Position numbers and translations under genes: made by a program. This document shows positions 20,201-27,487 of a DNA stretch of 64,000 nt, piece by piece. The notes beneath the pieces were generated by a model. It saw only the letters and a program-made list of their open reading frames with translations. It was not told the origin of the DNA and searched no databases. This stretch comes from DMER64 sp041654355 (GTDB lineage: Bacteria > Bacteroidota > Bacteroidia > Bacteroidales > UBA932). Position 1 is the first letter of the stretch, and the number at the start of each line of letters is the position of its first letter. The stretch covers positions 1 to 64,000 of the forward strand of contig JBAZDQ010000008.1 of the NCBI GenBank assembly GCA_041654355.1. Reading direction: 5' to 3'.

Positions 20201-20471
20201 CTCTGTATTTGATGGTTCTTACTTTAAGCTGAAAGACTTTTATATTACCTATACCATTCCTGCTTCAAAATTTACCAGGAGCAGTCTGATCAAGGCTTTC
20301 AATGTATCCCTGGTAGGAAGCAATGTGGCCATTCTTTGGTTGCATAAATCCAATATTGCCAGAGTAGATCCGGAATCCAGTGTGAACTCCGCTAACAGCG
20401 GGGTGGGTATTGAATCCAATTCATTCATGCCTACCCGCAGCATTGGTCTTAAAGTAGGTATTACTTTTTAA
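17277..20471 (+). CDS. SusC/RagA-family TonB-linked outer-membrane transporter (pair 2)
   Basis: 1064 residues with a signal peptide (1-21), a carboxypeptidase-regulatory-like domain (24-97), a TonB-box-like DEVIVTALG (102-110) and a plug (about 113-240) containing PLIVVDGIPIANDN and LYGMRAGNGVVLITT. A beta-barrel ending in Phe follows. It pairs with the SusD-like gene 18 bp downstream and has its own promoter. Sequence differences from the 6.7-kb copy are large, including the whole barrel, so this is a separate system and not a recent duplication. Substrate is unknown. Confidence 0.93.
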   Translation: MKKTKTILTCLFLGFCSIALAQNIQVTGKVTDAVDGQPLPGATILVQGERTAFITDNDGNYTLTCTPDAVLIFSYVGYVSVEVSVNNRSLINVEMRAANVLDEVIVTALGITRERKSIGAAIQDVKAEEITKSGHLNVSSALSGRVAGMQVTQAGGAIGASSRIVVRGNSSLSGNEPLIVVDGIPIANDNYMTGAVDYGSGLYDINPEDIENISVLKGGSAALYGMRAGNGVVLITTKSGKAAREGLTVTYNGSITMDNVYNLPPLQNLYGQGYEGAEYEFDRSGYNGTYSDWVYNELGYNDLSGYFGADESWGPRLDIGLNIPQWDSPYNNGVHQATPWVSHPDNIKSFFDTGYSQSHNISVVTKTNRTSTRASLGIRDQKGTLPNTDQKRVSAQMSTNVDINKYLAFDLSMNYTRTQSNNLPQGSYNAGNPLQSLLQWFGRQVNMESLKNLYDKGNDPYTGMPYSWCPDYHQNPYYSMYYNTNSFERNRFFGKTSLWIKPTSWLKFEGRVGYDYYDTYTKQVVLYHTDYPDGGFWSHNRKNAELNADFLAYFDKTFGDNVLSVNAVLGANYRDLNYQTSSLTAEALIVPGLFTISNVAGSPGTSMGGSHIRENSVYANLSLGFKGMLYIDASARNDWSSTIADPFFYPSVSGSWIVTETFPVLKGSVLEFLKLRGGWAKIGAATSAYQTDRYYSSAGYNIHGAGQFYNPTTYPPAGLRPESVVTAEVGLEARFFDNRLGFDVALYNKNTTDQILSADVSRSTGYSSMKINAGEINNKGLEIQLMATPVRTGDFQWNITLNWAKDQSKIISLYEDEATQQLIETYNIGSSWSVYTQARKGEPWGAIYGTGSVTDDDGNIIVGANGRAKREAKVLGNVNPDWTAGLHMDFRWKNLSAGVMFDFRKGGDVFSVSQMFGTYTGIYEYTAANGVRENGVIFGKDILTDRNFVKEDGSVNDIVVAPTSAFSDFYSNRSYSVFDGSYFKLKDFYITYTIPASKFTRSSLIKAFNVSLVGSNVAILWLHKSNIARVDPESSVNSANSGVGIESNSFMPTRSIGLKVGITF

Positions 20472-20489
20472 CCCCAAATAATTGAAGAT

Positions 20490-21956
20490 ATGAAAACAAA
20501 AATTATAAAATTTTCTGTAATCGCCGTTTTTGGTGTTTTATTGATGGGGTGTACTAAAGATTTTGATAAAATCAACACGAACCCCAACGCTTCTGCCGAT
20601 GCTCCTATCACCAATGTATTGGCATACTGTATCAGGTACACTTGCAGCACTTATTTTGATGCCTGGGCAGATATGAACGAACCCAGTACTTATGGCGGAC
20701 ATCTGGCCAAGAAACAGTATATTGACGAAGCCCGTTACGTAACACGTTCTACAGTCGTTGCCAACAACTGGCATTACCTGTACATTACCATGAATAATCT
20801 AAGGGATGTAAGGAACAGGGCGGCTGAAGACGGACTTACAAATATGGAAAACGTTGCCAAGATCTGGGAAGCAGTTATTATGCAACTGGGTACGGACAGA
20901 TGGCGTGATCTTCCTTATTCAGAAGCCGTTAGTCTGGATCAGGGTATTGTCGCGCCTAAATACGATACTCAAGAGCAGATATATCCGGCTCTTATGGATC
21001 TGTTGAAAGAAGCTGCAGACGGCTTGAGTGCAGGCGGTACCGATGACCTGGGTCTTGGAGACATCCTGTTCTTTGGAGACACCGATGCCTGGTTGCGTCT
21101 TGCCAATTCGTTGCGGTTGCGTATGGCCATGCGGATAGCCAATGTCAATCCCACCATGGCCAAACAGGTAGCCGAAGAGATAACCGGAAATCCCTCCAAG
21201 TATCCGCTCATTACGGAAAACAGCCAGAATGCATTTTTCTGGTGGCCCGGAACTTCTCCTTATTACGAACCGTGGGCAGATGATTTCCGGACCCGTGACG
21301 ACCATTGTGTTTCGGATATCCTGGTCAATGTGTTAAAAGACCTGAATGACCCGCGTCTTCCCGTTTATGCCCAACCTAACGGATACGGTGAATACGAAGG
21401 TTGTGAAATTGGAGGTCCCGATGCCATCACTACAGGTCATGCTATGAAGTATTCACTTATCGGACCTCGTTTCCGTGAAGATCTGGCCGGGTTCTCTCCC
21501 ATTTTCCGTGCTGCTGAAACACATTTCCACCTTGCAGAAGCTGCTGCCAGGGGATGGAATGTACGTGTAAGTGCCCAAGATGCTTATGAAGCAGGGGTTA
21601 CTGTTTCTTTGGATGAAAACGGAGTTGCCGGAGAAGCAGCCGCTTACCTGGCCGGAGATGCCGCATTTGACGGTACTCTGGATCAGATCTACCTTCAGGA
21701 ATGGATATGCCTGTTCAAACAAGGGATGGAAACATGGTCCTTATACAGGAAAACCGGCATTCCCACAACACATCACATGGCCAGTTCCATGGAAGAATGC
21801 GGATATACCGGACACAACATGCCTCCTTTGCGTTATCCCTATCCGTTGGTCGAAGGTACCCTAAACGGAGCCAATTCTGCCGGCCCCATGAGTGACGTGA
21901 AAGACGAGCTCTGGGGCAAACAAATGTGGTTTGATAAACGTACAGGAGTGAATTAA
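20490..21956 (+). CDS. SusD/RagB-family lipoprotein of the SusD-like 2 type (pair 2)
   Basis: 488 residues with a lipoprotein signal ending at Cys21 (LLMGC), then TKDFDKINTNPNA, the characteristic opening of the shorter SusD-like family (SusD-like_2). Internal features such as KIWEAVIMQLGTDRWRDLPYSEA and LRLANSLRLRMAMRIANVNP support this. It differs in subfamily from the SusD at 9.9 kb. It is the last gene of operon 2; a clear terminator follows 20 bp downstream. Confidence 0.92.
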   Translation: MKTKIIKFSVIAVFGVLLMGCTKDFDKINTNPNASADAPITNVLAYCIRYTCSTYFDAWADMNEPSTYGGHLAKKQYIDEARYVTRSTVVANNWHYLYITMNNLRDVRNRAAEDGLTNMENVAKIWEAVIMQLGTDRWRDLPYSEAVSLDQGIVAPKYDTQEQIYPALMDLLKEAADGLSAGGTDDLGLGDILFFGDTDAWLRLANSLRLRMAMRIANVNPTMAKQVAEEITGNPSKYPLITENSQNAFFWWPGTSPYYEPWADDFRTRDDHCVSDILVNVLKDLNDPRLPVYAQPNGYGEYEGCEIGGPDAITTGHAMKYSLIGPRFREDLAGFSPIFRAAETHFHLAEAAARGWNVRVSAQDAYEAGVTVSLDENGVAGEAAAYLAGDAAFDGTLDQIYLQEWICLFKQGMETWSLYRKTGIPTTHHMASSMEECGYTGHNMPPLRYPYPLVEGTLNGANSAGPMSDVKDELWGKQMWFDKRTGVN

Positions 21957-21976
21957 AGGTTGTTACAACTCATCTC

Positions 21977-22005
21977 AAGAGCACCTCAGCGGGTGCTCTT
22001 TTTTA
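21977..22005 (+). terminator. Rho-independent terminator of SusCD operon 2
   Basis: Nine-base arms AAGAGCACC (21977-21985) and GGTGCTCTT (21992-22000), a 6-nt loop, and a T-run to 22004. It is well placed 20 bp after the susD stop. Confidence 0.9.
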
Positions 22006-22030
22006 TTTCATGCATCTGTAAAATTTCGTA

Positions 22031-22038
22031 TATATTTG
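22031..22038 (+). promoter_or_regulatory. -7 element next to the acyltransferase start
   Basis: TATATTTG fully matches TAnnTTTG and ends 5 nt before the ATG at 22044. Either the mRNA is leaderless, or translation starts at the in-frame ATG at 22059, giving a leader of about 15 nt. Confidence 0.5.
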
Positions 22039-22043
22039 TAATC

Positions 22044-23297
22044 ATGAAATATGCTATGAATTTTTTCCCCTTGCGGGAAGTAAAACGATTTGATCTTGCC
22101 AGAATGCCCAGACCGGTTAGCTGGTACCTGAGGCCGATCGCCTGGCTGCTGAGTTATCCGTCATTGTGGCGTCACCGTACAAAGATCAATAAAATAAATA
22201 TGGACGGCGTTAAACCGCCTTATTTGCTGTTGTGTAACCACAATGCGTTTTACGATTTTATGGTAGCCACCGTGGCGACCTTCCCGCATCAGGCATTTTA
22301 CGTAGTGGCAGTGGACGGCTTTATTGGAAAGGAGTGGCTTATGCGAAGGATAGGGTGTATAGGAAAACGGAAATTTACCAACGACATAGCCCTGATCCGT
22401 CATTTGAAAACGGTGGTGGAAAGAGGCAAGATAGCTGCAGTTTATCCCGAGGCACGTTATTCGCTTTGCGGGACGAACGCTGTATTGCCCCCGTCCCTGG
22501 GAAAGCTTGTCAAACATCTGAACGTCCCGGTAGTTACCCTGATCACATACGGACACCACATAAACGCTCCTTTCTGGAATACTAAAACCCGCGGGGTCAG
22601 GACAAAAGCAACCATGACACGGATCATTACCCGGGAAGAAGCCACACAGCTCAGTTCGGATCAGCTGAATGAGATCATCAACAAGTCTTTTGAATACGAC
22701 GATTTTGCCTGGCAACGGGCCAATCTGATACCTGTTCACTATAAAGACCGCGCCAGCGGATTGCACAAAGTTTTATACCAATGCCCGGATTGCCTGACCG
22801 AATACAGGATGCAGTCAGGAGGGGCAGAGATCTGGTGCAGTCATTGCGGGAAACGCTGGACCATGTCTGAATATGGAGAATTGAAGGCACAGGAAGGGGA
22901 CACCCGCTTCTCACATATTCCGGACTGGTACGAATGGGAGCGGGAACAGGTTAGGAAGGAAGTGGAAGAAGGAAGGTATTGTTTCCATAGTAACGTTTAC
23001 GTTCGCATGCTCCCGAATTCAAAAGGTCTTATTGATATTGGGGAAGCGGTCCTGACCCACGACATGAAAGGTTTCAAACTGCAAGGTGTTCACGACGGAG
23101 CCACTTACACCCTTGATATCCCGGCACAATCCGTATATTCCTGTCATATTGAATACGACTACGGAAAATACAAACAGGATTGTGTAGATCTCAATACCCT
23201 GAACGATTCTTTCTGGGTGTTTCCCGAAGGGGAAAATTTCTCGGTGACCAAGATCTCCCTGGCCACCGAGGAATTGTTCAATTACAAGAATCCATAA
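22044..23297 (+). CDS. PlsC-like acyltransferase with C-terminal zinc ribbon
   Basis: 417 residues from the ATG at 22044; an ATG at 22059 is also possible. The region 55-205 is a glycerophosphate acyltransferase fold with the catalytic H-x4-D at His66/Asp71 (NHNAFYD) and a PEG-like motif VYPEARYS at 134-140. It probably acylates a lysophospholipid at the inner membrane. From 247 there are two CxxC pairs (Cys247/250 and Cys265/268), a rubredoxin-like zinc ribbon, followed by about 150 residues of unknown, partly beta-rich sequence. The 3' end overlaps the convergent peptidase gene by 16 bp. Confidence 0.85.
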   Translation: MKYAMNFFPLREVKRFDLARMPRPVSWYLRPIAWLLSYPSLWRHRTKINKINMDGVKPPYLLLCNHNAFYDFMVATVATFPHQAFYVVAVDGFIGKEWLMRRIGCIGKRKFTNDIALIRHLKTVVERGKIAAVYPEARYSLCGTNAVLPPSLGKLVKHLNVPVVTLITYGHHINAPFWNTKTRGVRTKATMTRIITREEATQLSSDQLNEIINKSFEYDDFAWQRANLIPVHYKDRASGLHKVLYQCPDCLTEYRMQSGGAEIWCSHCGKRWTMSEYGELKAQEGDTRFSHIPDWYEWEREQVRKEVEEGRYCFHSNVYVRMLPNSKGLIDIGEAVLTHDMKGFKLQGVHDGATYTLDIPAQSVYSCHIEYDYGKYKQDCVDLNTLNDSFWVFPEGENFSVTKISLATEELFNYKNP

Positions 23298-25285
23298 GCC
23301 CTGCCGTAGGAAAGGTGTTGTTCCAGGAAACCTCCGGCATATTCCAGCTTCAGGTCTTTAAGTCTGCCTTTTTTATCGTAGACAGGTATGATGTTGGGAT
23401 TCAAAAATCCTCCGTAAGGTCTTAGATTCAGGGCTGCATAACGTTCCAGAACTTCTTTATGCAGATCCCTGTCCACCTGAATGGCATATTGTTCCACCAA
23501 TGCTTTTCCGGCTGCATGATCGCCTTCCGATTTGATGCGCTGGATCTCTGCCAGTAACGTAGCAAAGAGTTGACGTAGCCCCTGGTAATCGTTGACAACA
23601 AAATACGATTTTCCGTCTTTTACCTTTCTTTCTATGGCATTGCCGTTTTTCAGGCACCAGGAAGAGATCAGTTGTCGGCATTGCATGTGAGCCTGGGTTA
23701 TGTTCTTACCGGGTTCTATCCGGACCAGCTGTGTGAATAATCCGTTACGAATATAATTGATGTATTCTGCTTTGTAGGCGGTAGTGTCCGGTAGGATACC
23801 CAGTTCCACCAACTTGGGATCGCCCAGGTAATACAGGGCAAAAAGATCCGCACGCGCTTCTTCCAGAGGCGAACTGTATTCCTGCAGGGCATTGGGAGAT
23901 ACTCCGGGCAATAACTGGCCCGATCCGTGACCCAGGCACTCATGCAAGTCGGTATGCAGGTTCCCGGTAAGTGTCCCGTATTTTTTTAATAACGCAATTT
24001 CCTCCTCGTCCCAGGAAAATTCATCCAGCATGTTTTTGGGCGATTCCTCGGCCGCTTTGTCGTAAGCGTTGGTAATATTGGCAATGGTCACCGATTTGGA
24101 GCCGTATTCCTTGCGGATCCAGTCCGAGTTGGGTAGGTTGATCCCAATGGGAGTGGAAGGGAAGGCATCGCCTCCCAGCATGGCCACGTTGATGACTTTT
24201 GCCGAGACGCCGGTCACGTTTTCTTTCTTAAAACGCGGATCGATGGGAGAGTGATCTTCAAACCATTGGGCATTCCCGCTGATGATGGCCGTTCTGCGGG
24301 AAGCCTCCTTATCTATGTAATTGACGTTCCCTTCCCAGGACCCTTTTCTTCCCAGGGGATCTCCGTACACTTCCACGAACCCGTTCACAAAATCCAGTTC
24401 TGTGTCTGTATCCTGTACCCAGGCAACGTTAAATGCATCCCACAGTGCCAGGTCCCCGGTTTGATAATAATTGATCAGGGTCTTGAGGTAAGAAGTCTGT
24501 TCGGGGCTTTCGGCCACGTCTGCCGCTTTTTCAAGCCAGTGGCAGATCTGTTGAAGGGCAGGTCCGTAAAGACCTTCTGTAGAATAAGTTTCCTCCAGGA
24601 TCTCTCCGTCTTTCTTGACGAGTCTGCTGTTCAGTCCGTATTCCACAGGACGCTGATCCGCGGGATCTTCCATGGACCGGTAAAATGCCTCGGCCTGGGC
24701 ACGTGTAATACCACTGTAAAAATTCGTGGCAGATGCCAGGAGGAGGTCCCTGTCTGTTCCGGAACTTTTCCGCATTTTGTACAACGCGGGATCACACATG
24801 ATAGCAACCAAACTGTCAATATCATCAGTGTCCTGTGAATTTTCAAGTAAATGCCTCATGTATTCGGCAGTGCAGCCGGGAAGGATTTTTTCCTCTGCGT
24901 AGTGATGGTGAATGCCGTTGCTGAAAAAGACACGCTTGGCATAGATCAGGAATTCCTTAAATTCAGGGGTCTCCCTGTCTCCGGTGTATGATTCCAGGAT
25001 ATTTTCCAGGGCTTTTCTGACTTCCAGGTTGTGTTTGAAATTCTGGTCCCAGAAAATGTCCCTTCCGCATTTGGCGGCTTCTCCCATATAATAGATAAAG
25101 GATTTCTGCTGTAAGGTCAGACCGTCCCAGCCCGGCACTTTATACCGGATGACTTTCAGATCTGCAAATTCATCTACCAGGTATTTGAATTCCTGTTCCT
25201 GTGTTTTTGATTCTTTTGGATTCTGGGTACAGGAAAACCCTGCAATGCCTACCAGGCAGGCAAAGGCAATTCTCATTGTTTTCAT
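23282..25285 (-). CDS. Dipeptidyl peptidase III-like metallopeptidase (M49), lipoprotein
   Basis: 667 residues, matching known Bacteroides DPP III in length. A lipoprotein signal ends at Cys19 (AGFSC). The zinc site is HECLGH (448-453), the short form found in Bacteroides rather than the longer HELLGH-type form, with the second motif EEARAD (475-480) supplying the glutamate ligand. It is predicted to remove dipeptides from the N-termini of oligopeptides, at the periplasmic or outer-membrane side given the lipobox. It lies only 7 bp behind three small envelope-protein genes, so it is probably transcribed with them from 26.15 kb. Confidence 0.92.
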   Translation of the reverse strand: MKTMRIAFACLVGIAGFSCTQNPKESKTQEQEFKYLVDEFADLKVIRYKVPGWDGLTLQQKSFIYYMGEAAKCGRDIFWDQNFKHNLEVRKALENILESYTGDRETPEFKEFLIYAKRVFFSNGIHHHYAEEKILPGCTAEYMRHLLENSQDTDDIDSLVAIMCDPALYKMRKSSGTDRDLLLASATNFYSGITRAQAEAFYRSMEDPADQRPVEYGLNSRLVKKDGEILEETYSTEGLYGPALQQICHWLEKAADVAESPEQTSYLKTLINYYQTGDLALWDAFNVAWVQDTDTELDFVNGFVEVYGDPLGRKGSWEGNVNYIDKEASRRTAIISGNAQWFEDHSPIDPRFKKENVTGVSAKVINVAMLGGDAFPSTPIGINLPNSDWIRKEYGSKSVTIANITNAYDKAAEESPKNMLDEFSWDEEEIALLKKYGTLTGNLHTDLHECLGHGSGQLLPGVSPNALQEYSSPLEEARADLFALYYLGDPKLVELGILPDTTAYKAEYINYIRNGLFTQLVRIEPGKNITQAHMQCRQLISSWCLKNGNAIERKVKDGKSYFVVNDYQGLRQLFATLLAEIQRIKSEGDHAAGKALVEQYAIQVDRDLHKEVLERYAALNLRPYGGFLNPNIIPVYDKKGRLKDLKLEYAGGFLEQHLSYGRAYGFL

Positions 25286-25292
25286 TGTTATA

Positions 25293-25556
25293 CTAATGGT
25301 TACGGATTTTTTGTACGCACCGGTTCAGATGTTTCACCAGGGTAAAGGTGGTAATGGCAACGGGAATGACCAAAGGGAGCCATGAGAGCAGGCCGCTGCC
25401 TTCATCGGGGAAAAAACTGCCTTTTGCGAAACTACCCGAGAACGTGTCTTTTGCACGGTCTTCAACGCCTTTAATATGCCAATCCAACGAATTGCGTTCC
25501 GCTCTGAGTTGTTCTATGGTCGTTATCCGTGAATATATGGCTCTTCTGCTTTTCAT
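25293..25556 (-). CDS. Small membrane protein of unknown function
   Basis: 87 residues. The N-terminal half is charged and helical (TTIEQLRAERNSLDWHIKG). One hydrophobic segment (about 57-75) precedes a short basic tail. It has no recognisable family. It is the third of three small envelope genes, 3 bp after the holin-X-like gene and 7 bp before the DPP III-like gene. Conserved order elsewhere would be needed to show that it belongs with them functionally. Confidence 0.65.
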   Translation of the reverse strand: MKSRRAIYSRITTIEQLRAERNSLDWHIKGVEDRAKDTFSGSFAKGSFFPDEGSGLLSWLPLVIPVAITTFTLVKHLNRCVQKIRNH

Positions 25557-25559
25557 AGG

Positions 25560-25904
25560 CTAGTCCTCCCTGGCGTTTGGATCCTTTTCTTCAAAAAACA
25601 TTTTGGCAAACAAACGGACAAAGGTGTTAACAAACAGTTTTTTTCGGAGAAGGAACAATACAAGAAATACCAGCAGAAAGAAGCCTCCTGTTATGAAAGA
25701 AGCCGCAATGGGATTGTCCAGTACCAAACCCAGCCATTTGTTAGCTCCCGTTGCCAGGAACACAAATGCAGTGAGCAGTACCAGGATCAGCAGGAAGGTT
25801 CCTAAAAACTGGTTAATGACCAAGCTGAAATTTTCAACCAATCCCAATTTGAACGCATCCGATTTCAGACCCAGGTATTCCCTGATCGATTCTTTAATGT
25901 TCAT
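25560..25904 (-). CDS. Holin-X/phage-holin-superfamily-III-like membrane protein
   Basis: 114 residues with two strong transmembrane helices (about 32-53 and 65-86) joined by a short turn and flanked by charged ends. This layout matches the small holin-superfamily-III proteins (Actinobacterial holin-X-like) often found beside YtxH proteins in bacterial genomes. A lysis role is unlikely here because no phage genes are present; a membrane or envelope-stress role is more plausible. It lies 11 bp after the YtxH gene. Confidence 0.65.
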   Translation of the reverse strand: MNIKESIREYLGLKSDAFKLGLVENFSLVINQFLGTFLLILVLLTAFVFLATGANKWLGLVLDNPIAASFITGGFFLLVFLVLFLLRKKLFVNTFVRLFAKMFFEEKDPNARED

Positions 25905-25915
25905 TGCGTTGTCAT

Positions 25916-26110
25916 TTAAACCTCAAGCCCTTCTTCCTGGTTTTTTGGAAAATGCTTCTGGTATTCTTTCTTGACCTCACCAACACCTTTGTCTATGGTG
26001 TCTTTGATCTTTTCCCTTGTTTCAGTCCCTTTGGCGGGAGCAAACAGCAAGGCCAGTGTTGCCCCTATGGCAGCACCGCCCAATAAAGCGAGTATATGCG
26101 AACTTTTCAT
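25916..26110 (-). CDS. YtxH-domain small protein
   Basis: 64 residues: an N-terminal hydrophobic helix (LALLGGAAIGATLALLFAP, about 7-25) directly followed by KGTETREKIKDTIDKG and an amphipathic charged tail. This is the YtxH pattern, a general-stress family of unknown molecular role. It is first in a probable four-gene operon with a TATCTTTG promoter box 37 nt upstream on the same strand. Confidence 0.85.
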   Translation of the reverse strand: MKSSHILALLGGAAIGATLALLFAPAKGTETREKIKDTIDKGVGEVKKEYQKHFPKNQEEGLEV

Positions 26111-26146
26111 AATACGATATGTTTTATGATGAATATTGTCTTCTTA

Positions 26147-26154
26147 CAAAGATA
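26147..26154 (-). promoter_or_regulatory. -7 element of the ytxH-DPP III operon
   Basis: On the minus strand TATCTTTG, a full match to TAnnTTTG, lies 36 nt before the ytxH ATG. No -33 TTTG is seen at the normal spacing. It faces away from the clostripain gene. Confidence 0.5.
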
Positions 26155-26165
26155 AAAAAAAGGAT

Positions 26166-26173
26166 TATCTTTA
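26166..26173 (+). promoter_or_regulatory. Possible -7 element of the clostripain-like gene
   Basis: TATCTTTA matches TAnnTTTG except at the last base, and ends 4 nt before the ATG at 26178. It would give a leaderless mRNA, or a leader of about 8 nt if the ATG at 26187 is used. Confidence 0.35.
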
Positions 26174-26177
26174 CACT

Positions 26178-27368
26178 ATGATCAGGATGAATCTTCTGTG
26201 GTTATTTCTGGCCGGCCTTTTACTGACAGCCTGTGACAAATGTCATTTACCATGCGGCAAATACGAACACAACCTGTTGATATACATGGCTGCCGATAAC
26301 AGTCTTTCAGACCTTGCCCGGGGCAACATGACCGAGATCGTTTCCGGTTCTGCCATTCCACAGGATCAGGCCCTGTTTGTCTTCATTGACAGAAAAGATC
26401 AGGGGGCTTTCCTGATCCGTACCGAAACGCGCAACAATAATATGTTCCTGGATACATTGTTCAGCTACGGAGTGGTCAATTCGGCACACCCGGATCTGTT
26501 AAAACAGGTGATAGGACAAGTCAGGGAAGAATGCCCGGCACGATCTTACGGACTGATCCTCTGGTCGCACGGTACGGGCTGGCTCCCCAAAGGATTATAC
26601 GGGGAAACCCCGCAGTATGGCATTCAACGGCTTGCAGCCCCTTCTTCGTTCCTTTACGATATATATGATCCTGCCTATCCGCGAACAAAAACTTTCGCAC
26701 AGGACAATGATACTGAAATGGAAATACCTTCGCTGGCGGCAGCTCTGGAGGATTACCATCACGATTATATTTGTTTTGATGCCTGCCTGATGGCAGATAT
26801 TCAAACGTATTACCAAATGCGGGATGCTTGCGATTATATCATGGGATCCCCGGCAGAAGTTATAGATACTGGATTCCCGTACGATAAATTGTCATCTGTG
26901 ATGTTTCCCTACAGGGGGCTGAGCAATCTGACTGCGTTGTGTGATGCCTATTATAATAAGTACAATGCCAAAACGGGGTACAATCGTTCCGGGACCATTT
27001 CTCTGGTAAAGACAGAATGTATTGCGGAACTTGCCTTGTCCTTTAAGAATCTGATAGCCGACGGGGGGACGGATCCCTCTGAAATTGACAGATCGGGACT
27101 GCAAACATACGACCGTTTATCAGAACATGTTTTCTGGGACATTGAACAGATGGCGGGACTTATAGGTAACAGTGTCCGTTACGGTGAATTCAAAACCGCA
27201 TTAAGCAAAACCGTTATATACAAAAAAGCAACGGAAAAATTCATAACCATACCTATTGATCATTTTTCCGGATTGGCAGCTTATTTGCCAACGACGGCAC
27301 TGCCCCGCACACAATCGGCTTTTCTTCTTACATCCTGGAACCAACATATTGGTTGGTTGGCTGATTAA
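26178..27368 (+). CDS. Clostripain-family (C11) cysteine peptidase lipoprotein
   Basis: 396 residues from the ATG at 26178; an in-frame ATG at 26187 would also keep the signal. The lipoprotein signal ends at Cys19 (LLTAC). The domain opens with HNLLIYMAADNSLSD, typical of the clostripain family, and carries the catalytic His131 in LILWSHGTGW and Cys203 in CFDACLMADIQ. C11 enzymes cleave after basic residues. It is predicted to be exported and membrane-anchored, adding an endopeptidase to the proteolytic set here. It is divergent from the ytxH operon and is monocistronic. Confidence 0.9.
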   Translation: MIRMNLLWLFLAGLLLTACDKCHLPCGKYEHNLLIYMAADNSLSDLARGNMTEIVSGSAIPQDQALFVFIDRKDQGAFLIRTETRNNNMFLDTLFSYGVVNSAHPDLLKQVIGQVREECPARSYGLILWSHGTGWLPKGLYGETPQYGIQRLAAPSSFLYDIYDPAYPRTKTFAQDNDTEMEIPSLAAALEDYHHDYICFDACLMADIQTYYQMRDACDYIMGSPAEVIDTGFPYDKLSSVMFPYRGLSNLTALCDAYYNKYNAKTGYNRSGTISLVKTECIAELALSFKNLIADGGTDPSEIDRSGLQTYDRLSEHVFWDIEQMAGLIGNSVRYGEFKTALSKTVIYKKATEKFITIPIDHFSGLAAYLPTTALPRTQSAFLLTSWNQHIGWLAD

Positions 27369-27369
27369 T

Positions 27370-27400
27370 TTTGCATACTCACGGATTTTCACTACTTTTG
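27370..27400 (+). promoter_or_regulatory. Promoter of the rplY-pth-hslR operon
   Basis: TTTG (27370-27373), a 19-nt spacer, then TACTTTTG (27393-27400): both elements match the Bacteroidota consensus fully. Predicted start is near 27406, giving a leader of about 80 nt, one of the longest here. Confidence 0.75.
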
Positions 27401-27435
27401 CGCGCCCTTAGCGGACCTTTAGTCAGGTGCGATGG

Positions 27436-27457
27436 GATTCGGGTTTATACCTGAATT
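27436..27457 (+). promoter_or_regulatory. Hairpin in the rplY leader
   Basis: GATTCGGGT (27436-27444) pairs with ACCTGAATT (27449-27457) through nine pairs, two of them G-U, around a TTAT loop. There is no T-run after it, so it is not a terminator. It lies inside the predicted rplY 5' leader and could be a regulatory structure, though chance is not excluded. Confidence 0.4.
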
Positions 27458-27487
27458 GAGTAACACTAATTACTAAAAACAAAAACG

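Noticed and set aside
6694..20471. Recent tandem duplication of SusC
   Set aside because: The two SusC proteins differ throughout the barrel and pair with different SusD subfamilies, so they are independent systems.
25560..26110. Prophage lysis module suggested by the holin-like gene
   Set aside because: No endolysin, capsid, tail, integrase or attachment site nearby. The YtxH partner indicates a chromosomal stress-type module.
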